A stretch of DNA of 64,000 nucleotides, taken from the NCBI GenBank assembly GCA_030149245.1, contig JASBRX010000022.1:1-64000 (forward strand). The letters run 5' to 3'. Below are positions 8,677 to 16,064 of this stretch, one piece after another (the first letter of the stretch is position 1; each line of letters starts with the position of its first letter). Position numbers and translations under genes: made by a program. The notes beneath the pieces are model-generated. The model saw only the letters and a program-made list of their open reading frames with translations. It was not told the DNA's origin and did not search any database. The DNA is from Sphingomonas bacterium (GTDB lineage: Bacteria; Pseudomonadota; Alphaproteobacteria; Sphingomonadales; Sphingomonadaceae).

Positions 8677-9381
8677 TCACCCCTTGGTCACCGCCGCAGT
8701 CTGCCCGAACAACACCTTCTTCTGCTCATCGGTCATCACCGGATTCCCCGGGCGAAGTTCCTCGCCCTTGGCATAGGCCCGCACCGTCGCGGGTCGCGCC
8801 CCCACCGCCTCGAACCAGCGCTTCACATGCGCGAAATCGTCCAGATTCTGGCTCTGCGCCTCGTACGGCACGATCCATGGATAGATCGCCATGTCCGCGA
8901 TCGAATACTCCTCGCCTCCGACGAACGGCTTGCCCGCCAGCTGCCGGTCGAGCACGCCGTACAGCCGGTTGGTCTCGTCGATATAGCGCTTCTGCGCGTA
9001 CGGAATCTGCTCGGGCGCATAGCGGTTGAAGTGATGGTTCTGCCCCGCCATCGGGCCCAGCCCGCCCATCTGCCACATCAGCCACTGCATCTGCACGATC
9101 TTGTCGCGCTGCTCGGGGCCAAAGAATTTGCCGGTCTTGTTGGCGAGGTAGAGCAGGATTGCCCCGCTCTCGAACACGCTGATCGGCTCGCCGCCATCGA
9201 CAGGATCATGGTCGACGATGGCGGGCATGCGGTTGTTGGGCGCGATCTTCAGGAAATCGGGCTTGAACTGCTCGCCCTGACCGATGTTCACCGGAACGAT
9301 GGTGTAGGGAAGGCCGGCCTCCTCCAGAAACATCGTGATCTTGTGGCCGTTCGGCGTGGGCCAGTAATGCAGGTCGATCAT
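8677..9381 (-). CDS. glutathione S-transferase, nu class (YfcG/YghU-like)
   Basis: A 234-residue cytosolic GST. The start MIDLHYWPTPNGHKITMFLEE carries the TPNG(H)K signature of the Ure2p-like/nu-class enzymes, which act as disulfide-bond oxidoreductases or peroxidases with two bound glutathiones. APNNRMPAIVDHDP holds the cis-Pro, and ISVFESGAILLYLA the gamma-glutamyl contact. The helical domain has FVGGEEYSIADMAIYPW. The C-terminal tail KKVLFGQTA is also family-like. It lies just downstream of a Tet-type MFS gene on the same strand, with 48 bases between. Confidence 0.9.
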   Translation of the reverse strand: MIDLHYWPTPNGHKITMFLEEAGLPYTIVPVNIGQGEQFKPDFLKIAPNNRMPAIVDHDPVDGGEPISVFESGAILLYLANKTGKFFGPEQRDKIVQMQWLMWQMGGLGPMAGQNHHFNRYAPEQIPYAQKRYIDETNRLYGVLDRQLAGKPFVGGEEYSIADMAIYPWIVPYEAQSQNLDDFAHVKRWFEAVGARPATVRAYAKGEELRPGNPVMTDEQKKVLFGQTAAVTKG

Positions 9382-9429
9382 GGGTGCGCGTCTCCAGCGT
9401 GAAGCCGCACAAATGGGGTGGCGCGCCGC

Positions 9430-10647
9430 TTACGCAACCGGCTCCGCAACGTGCGGCCGCCGCAGCACGAAGACCAGCACGATCCCCGCCGCAACCGTCG
9501 TCAGCACCGCCGCCAGCGCGAACGCCGCGCCCGGAAAGCCATGCTCCGCGCCATAGGCCAGGGTCTGCGTCAGGCTCAGCGGCCCCAGGATCGCGGCGAT
9601 GCTGGCGATGCTCGCCATCCCGCCCTGCAACGCCCCCTGATTGGCGGCATCGACCCGCCGGCTCAGCATCGCGTTGAGCGCGGGATAGGCCAGCATCTGC
9701 AACGCCCCGAACATCAGGATCACGTAAACCTGCCACCCCTGCGTCGCGAAGCCGTAGGCCGTGTAGGCAAGGGTGCCGACGATCAGGCCGATCATCAGCG
9801 TCTTCGCCTCACCCAGTCTGGCAATCGCACGTCCGGTCACGAAAATCTGCGTCAGCGCCATCGCCGTGCCCGACGCTGCCAGCGACCAGCCGATCGCGCG
9901 GCTGTCCCAGCCATGCGCCAGCTCGGCATAGAATGCCCAGGTCGCGGGATAGACCTGATGCGCCAGCTGCCAGATGAACGCGACCGCGAGCAGCGGCAGC
10001 GCCCCGGTCATCGCGAACAACGGGCGAAAGGTGCCGAGCGGGTTGGCGCGCTTCCACTCGAACGGGCGCCGGTTCTCGGGTGCCAGCGTCTCGGGCAGGA
10101 TGAAGAAGATCCAGGTCGCGTTGATCGCCGCCAGCGCTGCCGCCACCATGAACGGCGTGCGCGGCCCGAAATCGGCGAGCAGCCCGCCAATCGCCGGGCC
10201 AACCACGAACCCGATCCCGAACGCCGCGCCCATGAGGCCAAAGGTCGCGCCGCGCTTGTCCGGCGGGGTTACGTCTGCCAGGATCGCATTGGCCGGGCCA
10301 TAGACCGCGCCCGCAATCCCCGCGACCAGCCGCCCGGCGAACAGCCACGCAATCGTCGGTGCAAACGCCATCAGCGCATAATCGACCGCAAAGATCAGCA
10401 TCGCCGCCAGGATCACCGGCCGTCGCCCATATCGGTCGCCAAGGTTGCCCAGGATCGGCCCGGCAAAGAAATGCGCGACCGCGAACACGATGATCAGCAT
10501 GCCCCCGATCCGCGTCGCCTCGGGCAGGCTCTCCCCGGTCAGCTCGACGATCAGCGTCGGCAGGACGGGCAGCACGATCCCGAACCCGATCGCGTCGATC
10601 AGCACCGCCGCCAGCGCAATCGGTATCGCGCGATGGGAAAATGTCAT
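9430..10647 (-). CDS. MFS drug efflux transporter, Tet(A)-like
   Basis: A 405-residue inner-membrane transporter with 12 predicted spans. Motif A after span 2 is LGDRYGRRPVIL and the span-1 region reads LIDAIGFGIVLPVLP, both typical of the DHA1 TetA/MdtG branch. GRLVAGIAGAVYGPANAILAD in span 4/5 is motif B/C-like. The substrate would be a drug or metabolite exported against protons. Nearby intergenic DNA shows no TetR gene, so this is not a classical tetR-tetA unit; resistance to tetracycline should not be assumed. Confidence 0.85.
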   Translation of the reverse strand: MTFSHRAIPIALAAVLIDAIGFGIVLPVLPTLIVELTGESLPEATRIGGMLIIVFAVAHFFAGPILGNLGDRYGRRPVILAAMLIFAVDYALMAFAPTIAWLFAGRLVAGIAGAVYGPANAILADVTPPDKRGATFGLMGAAFGIGFVVGPAIGGLLADFGPRTPFMVAAALAAINATWIFFILPETLAPENRRPFEWKRANPLGTFRPLFAMTGALPLLAVAFIWQLAHQVYPATWAFYAELAHGWDSRAIGWSLAASGTAMALTQIFVTGRAIARLGEAKTLMIGLIVGTLAYTAYGFATQGWQVYVILMFGALQMLAYPALNAMLSRRVDAANQGALQGGMASIASIAAILGPLSLTQTLAYGAEHGFPGAAFALAAVLTTVAAGIVLVFVLRRPHVAEPVA

Positions 10648-10725
10648 GCCCGCCCCCGGATTAGTGTCGGGAAAAGGGGGGAGTTGGTGACGCAGGTCAA
10701 GGCATATTTGAACTAAGCGAGTTTC

Positions 10726-10956
10726 TTACTTAGGTTTGATCTGGACTCGTGCCCCAATGAGGTCGTTCTTTACCTCGATGCCTTCGCGGATCTCGAAAAG
10801 GTAATCCACGGCCAATACTTCGAAGCGGCTGTCCGCAATTTGCGACGGCCACCGAATCGTGATTGACTCACCGACGCGCGGGACGATGGGCATTTCTGTG
10901 TCGTGAATGATCAAATCGTTCTCGAAAGGGCCCTCAAAGAAGCGGACGAGAGGCAT
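10726..10956 (-). CDS. small hypothetical protein
   Basis: A 76-residue soluble protein (MPLVRFFEGPFENDLIIHDT at the start) rich in beta-forming residues, ending VKNDLIGARVQIKPK. Base composition is lower in GC than the neighbours. No signal peptide or recognised motif is present. It is 79 bases upstream of the MFS gene on the same strand. It looks like a genuine small gene, but its origin and role are unclear. Confidence 0.55.
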   Translation of the reverse strand: MPLVRFFEGPFENDLIIHDTEMPIVPRVGESITIRWPSQIADSRFEVLAVDYLFEIREGIEVKNDLIGARVQIKPK

Positions 10957-11080
10957 GATCAGCAGACTCCAGTGTTGTTGCCCATTTAGCTCTTCTACCG
11001 CTTATCGCGTATCGTTCTAGAATCGATTGCTTCGGGCGAAAGCATGCGCGCCACCCCTTGCGCCGTCCCGCCCCTTCTCT

Positions 11081-11163
11081 TTCGTCGCCCCGGCCTTGAG
11101 CCGGGGCCGGGCTGCCTTCCCCGCGAAAGAAGCCCTGCCCCGGGTCAAGCCCGGGGCGACGAA
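11081..11163. repeat. GTCGCCCCGG-type inverted pair
   Basis: The left hairpin TTCGTCGCCCCGGCCTTGAG plus CCGGGGC is mirrored on the right by GCCCCGGGTCAAGCCCGGGG plus CGACGAA. Each arm is itself a stem-loop. The same element occurs at 44691-44778, and a relative flanks the GIY-YIG gene at 42102. Confidence 0.85.
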
Positions 11164-11262
11164 AAGGGGCGAGGGGGTGTTCTTCGATCCGAGCGAAGCA
11201 CTCTGTGCCCTTTGCGCTGGCGGAATGTCCTCAGCCACCCGTGAAAAATGGCGCGTTTTTCC

Positions 11263-11314
11263 GCGACATGTTCGCATGTGACGATTCTGCGCGCTTTTGC
11301 CGCGACATGTTCGC
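11263..11314. promoter_or_regulatory. paired candidate operators for the GPH symporter
   Basis: GCGACATGTTCGC occurs twice, at 11263-11275 and 11302-11314, with similar flanks (TTTTCCGC / TTTTGCCGC before each). The core ACATGT is palindromic. Two inverse copies (GCGAACATGTCGA, GTGAACATGTCGC) lie upstream of the next gene at 13023 and 13061. A shared regulator is inferred; which one is unknown. Confidence 0.5.
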
Positions 11315-11395
11315 TTCCATAACGCGGCTTGACGTAGCGTCATCCATACCGCAGTTTCGAAACCGCCGCGATAGACGGTTACGGGAGAGATGCGG

Positions 11396-12910
11396 ATGGC
11401 GACGACGCTCGATGGAGGCGTTGGGGAAGCAGTGCGAGGGACGCCGGCGATTACGCTGGGCACGCGGGTCAGCTATGGCGCGGGGGCGATCGCCAACGGG
11501 ATCAAGAACGCCGCCTTCACCACCTATCTGCTGTTCTTCTACAGCCAGATCATCGGCATTCCGGCGGGCATCGTCTCCGCCGCGGTCGCGCTGACCCTGC
11601 TGGTCGATGCGGTCGCCGATCCGCTGATCGGCCGCTGGTCGGACCTGACGCGCAGCCGCTGGGGGCGGCGTCACCCCTTCATCTATGGCGCCGCGCTGCC
11701 CACCGCCTTCTTCTTCCTGCTCGCCTGGTTCCCGCCACAGGGGATGAGCGATCTACAGGCCGGCATCTGGATCTTCGCCACCGCATCGCTCACCCGCGTG
11801 TCGATCAGCGCGTTCGAGATCAATACGTCCGCGATGACGCCGGAGATGACGCAGGATTATCGCGAGCGCACGCGGTTGTTCAGCCTGCGCTGGTGGTTCG
11901 GCTATGCCGGCACCTACCTGTTCACCGCGATCTGCCTCACCACCTTCTTCGCCGCGACGCCCGAATATCCGCGCGGCCAGCTCAATCCCGCCGGCTATCC
12001 GGGCTTTGCCATTGCGGGCGCGGTGACGATCCTTGCCGCGATCCTGATCTGCGGGCTCGGCACGCATAATCGCATCCCGTATCTGCGCCAGGCGGAGGTG
12101 CGGACCGAGCGGACCTCGCTAATCGGCCATCTGCGCGAAATGGGATCGGCGCTCGGGAACCGCGCCTTCCTGTCGATCTTCGGCTTTGGCGTGCTCAAAT
12201 ATTCGGCGATCGGGCTGTACAGCGCGACGACGCTGTTTTTCCTCACCTATCTCTATCAGCTCAACGCGATCCAGGTCGCGATTCTGACCGTCGACAGTTT
12301 CGTCGCCGCGACCATCGCCGCGCCGCTCGCACCGATCATGTCGGCCTGGCTCGGCAAGCGGACCAGTTCGATGGTCTTTGCGGTGGTCGGGGTTTCGATC
12401 GGTCTGACGCCGCTGTTCCTTGCCTATAATGGCTGGTTCTTCGCGCCGGGCGATCCGATGCTGGTGCCGACCCTGTTCGCGATCGGCGCACTCTATGGCG
12501 CGATGGTCGCGATCTCGCTGATCAACACCAGCTCGATGCTGGCCGATGTGGTCGAAGACAGCGCGCTCAAGACCGGGCGGCATGAGGCGGGGACCTTCTT
12601 CGCCGCGTCCAGCTTCATGCAGCAATGCTCGACCGCGATCGGCATCTTCCTTGCCGGGCGGTTGCTGGTCTGGTCCGACTTCCCCGCCAAGCCCGCGCCC
12701 GGGACGGTCAGCGACGAGGCGATCCGCAGCCTGGTCATCCACTATATCCCCTGTTCGATCGGGCTGTGGACGCTCGGCGCGCTGATCCTGCTCTTCTACC
12801 CGATCACCCGGGCGAAGCACGAAGCCAACGTCGCGGCGCTGAAGGCACGCGAGGCCGAAGCGCGCGCGGTGGAGATGGACAATTCGGCGCTGCTCGGCCC
12901 CGCGCGCTGA
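11396..12910 (+). CDS. GPH-family (MFS_2) sugar/cation symporter
   Basis: A 504-residue inner-membrane transporter with about 12 spans. It has the family signature near the N-terminus: YGAGAIANGIKNAAF and then DAVADPLIGRWSDLTRSRWG, where the conserved Asp residues and the RSRWGRRHP loop follow span 2. This family imports glycosides, pentosides or hexuronides with protons or sodium; sphingomonad members also sit in terpenoid and lipid loci, so the substrate is open. ATG 11396 is preferred over ATG 11390 because GGGAGAG is then at the right distance. Two 13-bp motifs upstream suggest regulated expression. Confidence 0.82.
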   Translation: MATTLDGGVGEAVRGTPAITLGTRVSYGAGAIANGIKNAAFTTYLLFFYSQIIGIPAGIVSAAVALTLLVDAVADPLIGRWSDLTRSRWGRRHPFIYGAALPTAFFFLLAWFPPQGMSDLQAGIWIFATASLTRVSISAFEINTSAMTPEMTQDYRERTRLFSLRWWFGYAGTYLFTAICLTTFFAATPEYPRGQLNPAGYPGFAIAGAVTILAAILICGLGTHNRIPYLRQAEVRTERTSLIGHLREMGSALGNRAFLSIFGFGVLKYSAIGLYSATTLFFLTYLYQLNAIQVAILTVDSFVAATIAAPLAPIMSAWLGKRTSSMVFAVVGVSIGLTPLFLAYNGWFFAPGDPMLVPTLFAIGALYGAMVAISLINTSSMLADVVEDSALKTGRHEAGTFFAASSFMQQCSTAIGIFLAGRLLVWSDFPAKPAPGTVSDEAIRSLVIHYIPCSIGLWTLGALILLFYPITRAKHEANVAALKAREAEARAVEMDNSALLGPAR

Positions 12911-13022
12911 ACAGGGATTGACGCGACTCGGCCCATACCGCAAATTCAAATCGGATGTCGTGGGAGTCGCTTTGACGGTGTGTGCAAACGGCCGGAGGCC
13001 GAGGGGCTGAAAACGGTCGAAA

Positions 13023-13073
13023 GCGAACATGTCGAGGAAATTCGCACAAAGTGAACACAAGTGAACATGTCGC
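13023..13073. promoter_or_regulatory. paired candidate operators upstream of acyl-CoA dehydrogenase
   Basis: GCGAACATGTCGA (13023-13035) and GTGAACATGTCGC (13061-13073) lie 50-100 bases before the start of the dehydrogenase. They match, in inverse orientation, the two motifs before the GPH symporter at 11263 and 11302. A partial copy, GTGAACAC, sits at 13051. Confidence 0.5.
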
Positions 13074-13124
13074 TGAAGAATGCGCCGTGGAGCCACGGGC
13101 CGCTGTGAATTTTGAGGAGAGAAG

Positions 13125-14327
13125 ATGTCTGTAGTGGAGGATGTAAGGGTCGATCTCGACACCTTCCGCACCGAAGTCCGCGACTGGCTGGCGGAAAACT
13201 TCCCCGCCTCGCTCAAGGGCAAGGACAATAGCATGTCCGCGGTCGAGGGGCCGACCAACGAGACCCCCGAACAGGCCGCGTGGCGCAAGGCAATGGGCGA
13301 AAAGGGCTGGGGCGTCCCGACCTGGCCCGCCGAATATGGCGGCGGTGGGCTCAGCCGGGCGCAGGCCAAGGTGCTGCAGGAGGAAATGGCGCGCGTCGGC
13401 GCATGGAATCCGATCGGCGGCATGGGCGTGATGATGTTCGGCCCGACGCTGCTGGAATATGGCAGTGAGGCGCAGAAGAAGGAGCATATCCCGGCGATCG
13501 CGCGCGGCGAAGTGCGCTGGTGCCAGGGCTATTCGGAGCCGAACGCCGGATCCGACCTCGCCAACCTCCAGACCTTTGCCGAGGACAAGGGCGACCATTA
13601 TGTGGTCAACGGCCAGAAGACCTGGACCAGCGGCGGGCAATGGGCGCACAAATGCTTCTGCCTGGTCCGCACCGACAAGACCCAGAAACAGGGCGGCATT
13701 ACCTTCCTGCTGATCGACATGGATTCGCCCGGCGTCGAGGTGAAGCCGATCCAGATGATCAGCGGCATGTCGCCCTTCTGCGAAACCTTCTTCACCAATG
13801 TGAAGGTGCCCAAGGAAAACCGCGTCGGTGAGGAAGGGCAGGGCTGGACGATCGGCAAGCGCCTGCTTCAGCATGAGCGCACCAATTTGTCGGGCGGCGG
13901 CTCGGCCTTCCGCATGTCCGGGCCTTCGTTGGCCGACATCGCCAAGAAATATGTCGGCGTCGATGCCGAGGGGCGCATCGCCAATCCAGATCTGCGCGCG
14001 CGGATCGCCAAGTTCGAGATGGACTGGCGCACTTTCCTGCTCACGGCCATGCGCGTGCAGGCGGAAAGCAAGAGCGGCGGCGTGTCCGAAGTCTCGTCGA
14101 TCCTCAAGACCGTCGGCACCAAGCTCGGCCAGGAACGTGCCGAGCTGCTGATCGAGATCCAGGGGATGGAAGGGCTCGGCTGGGAAGGCGAGGGCTTTAC
14201 CGAGGCGCAGATCCACGGCGTGCGCGCGTGGCTCTTCGGCAAGGCGACGACCATTTATGGCGGCTCGACCGAAATTCAGAACAATGTGATCGCCAAGCGC
14301 ATCCTGGGGATGCTGGATCATCAGTAA
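13125..14327 (+). CDS. acyl-CoA dehydrogenase, long subunit
   Basis: A 400-residue FAD-dependent dehydrogenase. Sequence shows the FAD/substrate segment WCQGYSEPNAGSDLANL, NGQKTWTSGGQWAHKCFC, the middle beta-domain, and the C-terminal IYGGSTEIQNNVIAKRILG that helps bind FAD. GAGGAGAG gives a strong ribosome site before ATG 13125. The next gene is a shorter acyl-CoA dehydrogenase; such long/short neighbours often form alpha2-beta2 enzymes (known for actinobacterial steroid degradation). It is separated from its partner by a family B palindrome. The protein is a clear homologue of the one at 33106, which shares the SEPNAGSDLA segment. Confidence 0.9.
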   Translation: MSVVEDVRVDLDTFRTEVRDWLAENFPASLKGKDNSMSAVEGPTNETPEQAAWRKAMGEKGWGVPTWPAEYGGGGLSRAQAKVLQEEMARVGAWNPIGGMGVMMFGPTLLEYGSEAQKKEHIPAIARGEVRWCQGYSEPNAGSDLANLQTFAEDKGDHYVVNGQKTWTSGGQWAHKCFCLVRTDKTQKQGGITFLLIDMDSPGVEVKPIQMISGMSPFCETFFTNVKVPKENRVGEEGQGWTIGKRLLQHERTNLSGGGSAFRMSGPSLADIAKKYVGVDAEGRIANPDLRARIAKFEMDWRTFLLTAMRVQAESKSGGVSEVSSILKTVGTKLGQERAELLIEIQGMEGLGWEGEGFTEAQIHGVRAWLFGKATTIYGGSTEIQNNVIAKRILGMLDHQ

Positions 14328-14332
14328 CAATA

Positions 14333-14449
14333 GCCCTCTCCCCTCCGGGGAGAGGGATGGGAGAGGGGCAGTCCTGTAATTTCATATGATCGGGCCGGGT
14401 TGGAGGACTGCCCCTCTCCCCGGCCCTCTCCCCTGAAGGGGAGAGGGAG
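14333..14449. repeat. family B palindrome between paired dehydrogenases
   Basis: GCCCTCTCCCCTCCGGGGAG plus AGGGATGGGAGAGGGGCAGTCC is inverted as GGACTGCCCCTCTCCCCGGC and CCTCTCCCCTGAAGGGGAGA. The last arm ends GGGGAGAGGGAG six bases before the ATG of the next gene, so the repeat itself supplies the ribosome-binding site. Confidence 0.85.
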
Positions 14450-14455
14450 TTTGAT

Positions 14456-15526
14456 ATGGCCGTTCTGACCGAAGAACAGACGATGCTGCGCGACATGGCG
14501 CGCGATTGGGCGAGCAATGAAAGCCCGGTCACGGCTTGGCGCAGGATCCGCAATGCCAATGAAGCGACGGGATACGACCCCGCCGCCTATGCGACGATGG
14601 CCGAAATGGGCTGGACCGGGGTGATCATCCCCGAAGCCCATGGCGGCAGCGATTTCGGCTGGCTGAGCCTGGGGCTGGTGATCGAAGAACTGGGCAAGAC
14701 GCTTGCTGCCAGCCCGATCGCGGCATCGGCCGTTGCGGCCTCGGCAATCCTGCTCGGCGGGAGTGATGCGCAGAAGGACAAATATCTGTCGCGCATCGCC
14801 AGCGGCGAACTGGTCGCGACGCTCGCGGTCGATGAAGGGCCGCGGCATGATCCCGCGGCGATTGCCGCGACGGTCGAGGGCGGCAAGCTCAGCGGCACCA
14901 AGGCGTTCGTCGCCGAGGGCGACAGCGCCGGGCTGTTCGTGGTCGCCGCGACCGATGGGCTGTATCTGGTCGAGGCGGGGGAGGGCGTGAGCGTTTCGCG
15001 CCGTCATCTGGTCGATTTTCGCAGCCATGCGCAGGTGACGTTCGACGGTGCGCCGGCGGACAAGCTCGCATCGGGCGGCGCCGATCTGCTCGACGCGGTG
15101 CTCGACCGCGCTGCCGTGCTGACGGCTGCCGAGATGCTGGGCATGGCGGGGCAGGCGTTCGACACCACGCTCGCTTACCTCAAGCAGCGCGTGCAGTTCG
15201 GGCAGATCCTCGCGACCTTCCAGGCGCTGCAGCACCGCATGGCGAACCTGTTCAGCGAGATCGAGCAGATGCGCTCGGCGGTCGAGGCTGGCCTCGCCGC
15301 GATCGACCGGGGCGGCGATGTGCGTCAGGCGGCATCGCTGGCCAAGGGCAAGGCCAATGAAATCGGCCATTTGATGAGCCGCGAGCTGATCCAGCTGCAT
15401 GGTGGCATCGGCATGACCGAGGAATATGATGCCGGCTTCTACCTCAAGCGGATGCGCGTGCTCGAGCAGATGTGGGGGAATACGGCCTATCACCGCGACC
15501 GGTTTGCGCGGTTGAGCGGGTTTTAG
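14456..15526 (+). CDS. acyl-CoA dehydrogenase, short subunit
   Basis: A 356-residue member of the acyl-CoA dehydrogenase family. The N-terminal helical domain includes MAEMGWTGVIIPEAHGGSDF; the beta domain is short and degenerate (LVATLAVDEGPRHDPAAI); the C-terminal helical domain has FGQILATFQALQHRMANLFS and LHGGIGMTEEYDAGFYLKR. It would partner the long subunit upstream, together forming one active enzyme (inference from pairing). ATG 14456 is served by GGGAG that lies in the flanking palindrome. Confidence 0.87.
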   Translation: MAVLTEEQTMLRDMARDWASNESPVTAWRRIRNANEATGYDPAAYATMAEMGWTGVIIPEAHGGSDFGWLSLGLVIEELGKTLAASPIAASAVAASAILLGGSDAQKDKYLSRIASGELVATLAVDEGPRHDPAAIAATVEGGKLSGTKAFVAEGDSAGLFVVAATDGLYLVEAGEGVSVSRRHLVDFRSHAQVTFDGAPADKLASGGADLLDAVLDRAAVLTAAEMLGMAGQAFDTTLAYLKQRVQFGQILATFQALQHRMANLFSEIEQMRSAVEAGLAAIDRGGDVRQAASLAKGKANEIGHLMSRELIQLHGGIGMTEEYDAGFYLKRMRVLEQMWGNTAYHRDRFARLSGF

Positions 15527-15535
15527 AGGCATACT

Positions 15536-15769
15536 AATCCTCCCCTGAGCTTGTCTCAGGGGAGGGGGACCGCTCGCGAAGCGCGTGGTGGAGGGGCGGC
15601 CGCGCAGACGGCCGTGAGCAGCTCGGCATCCGCCGTCTGACGACGGCGGCTTGCTCTGCAAGCCGGCTCCGCTGCTGCGATATGCCCCCCGGCATATCGC
15701 CGATCGCAGCTACGCCCCCTCCGTCAGCGCTTCGCGCTGCCCCCTCCCCTGCGGGGCAGGGGAGGAATT
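15536..15769. repeat. long intergenic palindrome, family A copy 3 with cassette
   Basis: It is bounded by AATCCTCCCCTGAGC and GGGGCAGGGGAGGAATT. It carries the family core (GGAGGGGCGGCCGCGCAGAC, CTCCGTCAGCGCTTCGCGCT) plus an extra central cassette of about 75 bases. The cassette has two hairpins, GGCTTGC..GCAAGCC and GATATGCC..GGCATATC, and is also present in the copy at 49816 but absent from 4132, 30717 and 51266. Confidence 0.85.
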
Positions 15770-15983
15770 ATATTGCTCGACGCAGGCCTTCTTTGCTCGC
15801 TCCCGCGAGCGGGGAGGGGATTGCGCGCAACTCCTCGGGCCCCCTTTTCGCATCTGCGGTATAAATCGACCGACTTAGAAGATCGGTTCAGCATACCCCC
15901 GTATAATCACGCCCGGTCGCGGCATCAGGCCTTCACCCTCTTAACGCTACGGATAAGTGGCGTTTCGCAACGCTTTTCTCGCC

Positions 15984-16012
15984 TTGACCGCGAACCCGGA
16001 ACTCGCTTTATT
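15984..16012 (+). promoter_or_regulatory. candidate sigma-70 promoter of the TonB receptor
   Basis: TTGACC (15984-15989), a 17-base spacer and TTTATT (16007-16012) lie about 50 bases upstream of the receptor start. This is a match to the -35/-10 pattern only; no start site is known. Confidence 0.35.
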
Positions 16013-16064
16013 CGAGTTTACGGTATGGAGCCGCAAAGTGTTCCGGCCGAACGGGAGTGGATCT

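Larger units (their letters stand above)
10957..11395. other. 439-base intergenic region: palindrome plus two 13-bp motif copies
   Basis: No convincing gene is present. It holds a GTCGCCCCGG-type palindrome (11081-11163) and, nearer the GPH symporter, two direct copies of GCGACATGTTCGC (11263-11275 and 11302-11314) within a roughly 25-bp imperfect direct repeat spaced 39 bases apart. The latter look like regulator-binding sites. Confidence 0.7.
15527..16064. other. 538-base intergenic region: family A repeat then receptor leader
   Basis: The first 240 bases are a family A palindrome. The remaining 295 bases hold no convincing gene; they contain a GC-rich short hairpin (GCTCCCGCGAGC) and a candidate sigma-70 promoter for the TonB receptor near 15984. 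Confidence 0.7.

Noticed and set aside
9430..10647. Calling the MFS pump a tetracycline resistance gene
   Set aside because: It has the Tet(A)-like DHA1 signature, but no tetR neighbour and no diagnostic resistance feature were seen.
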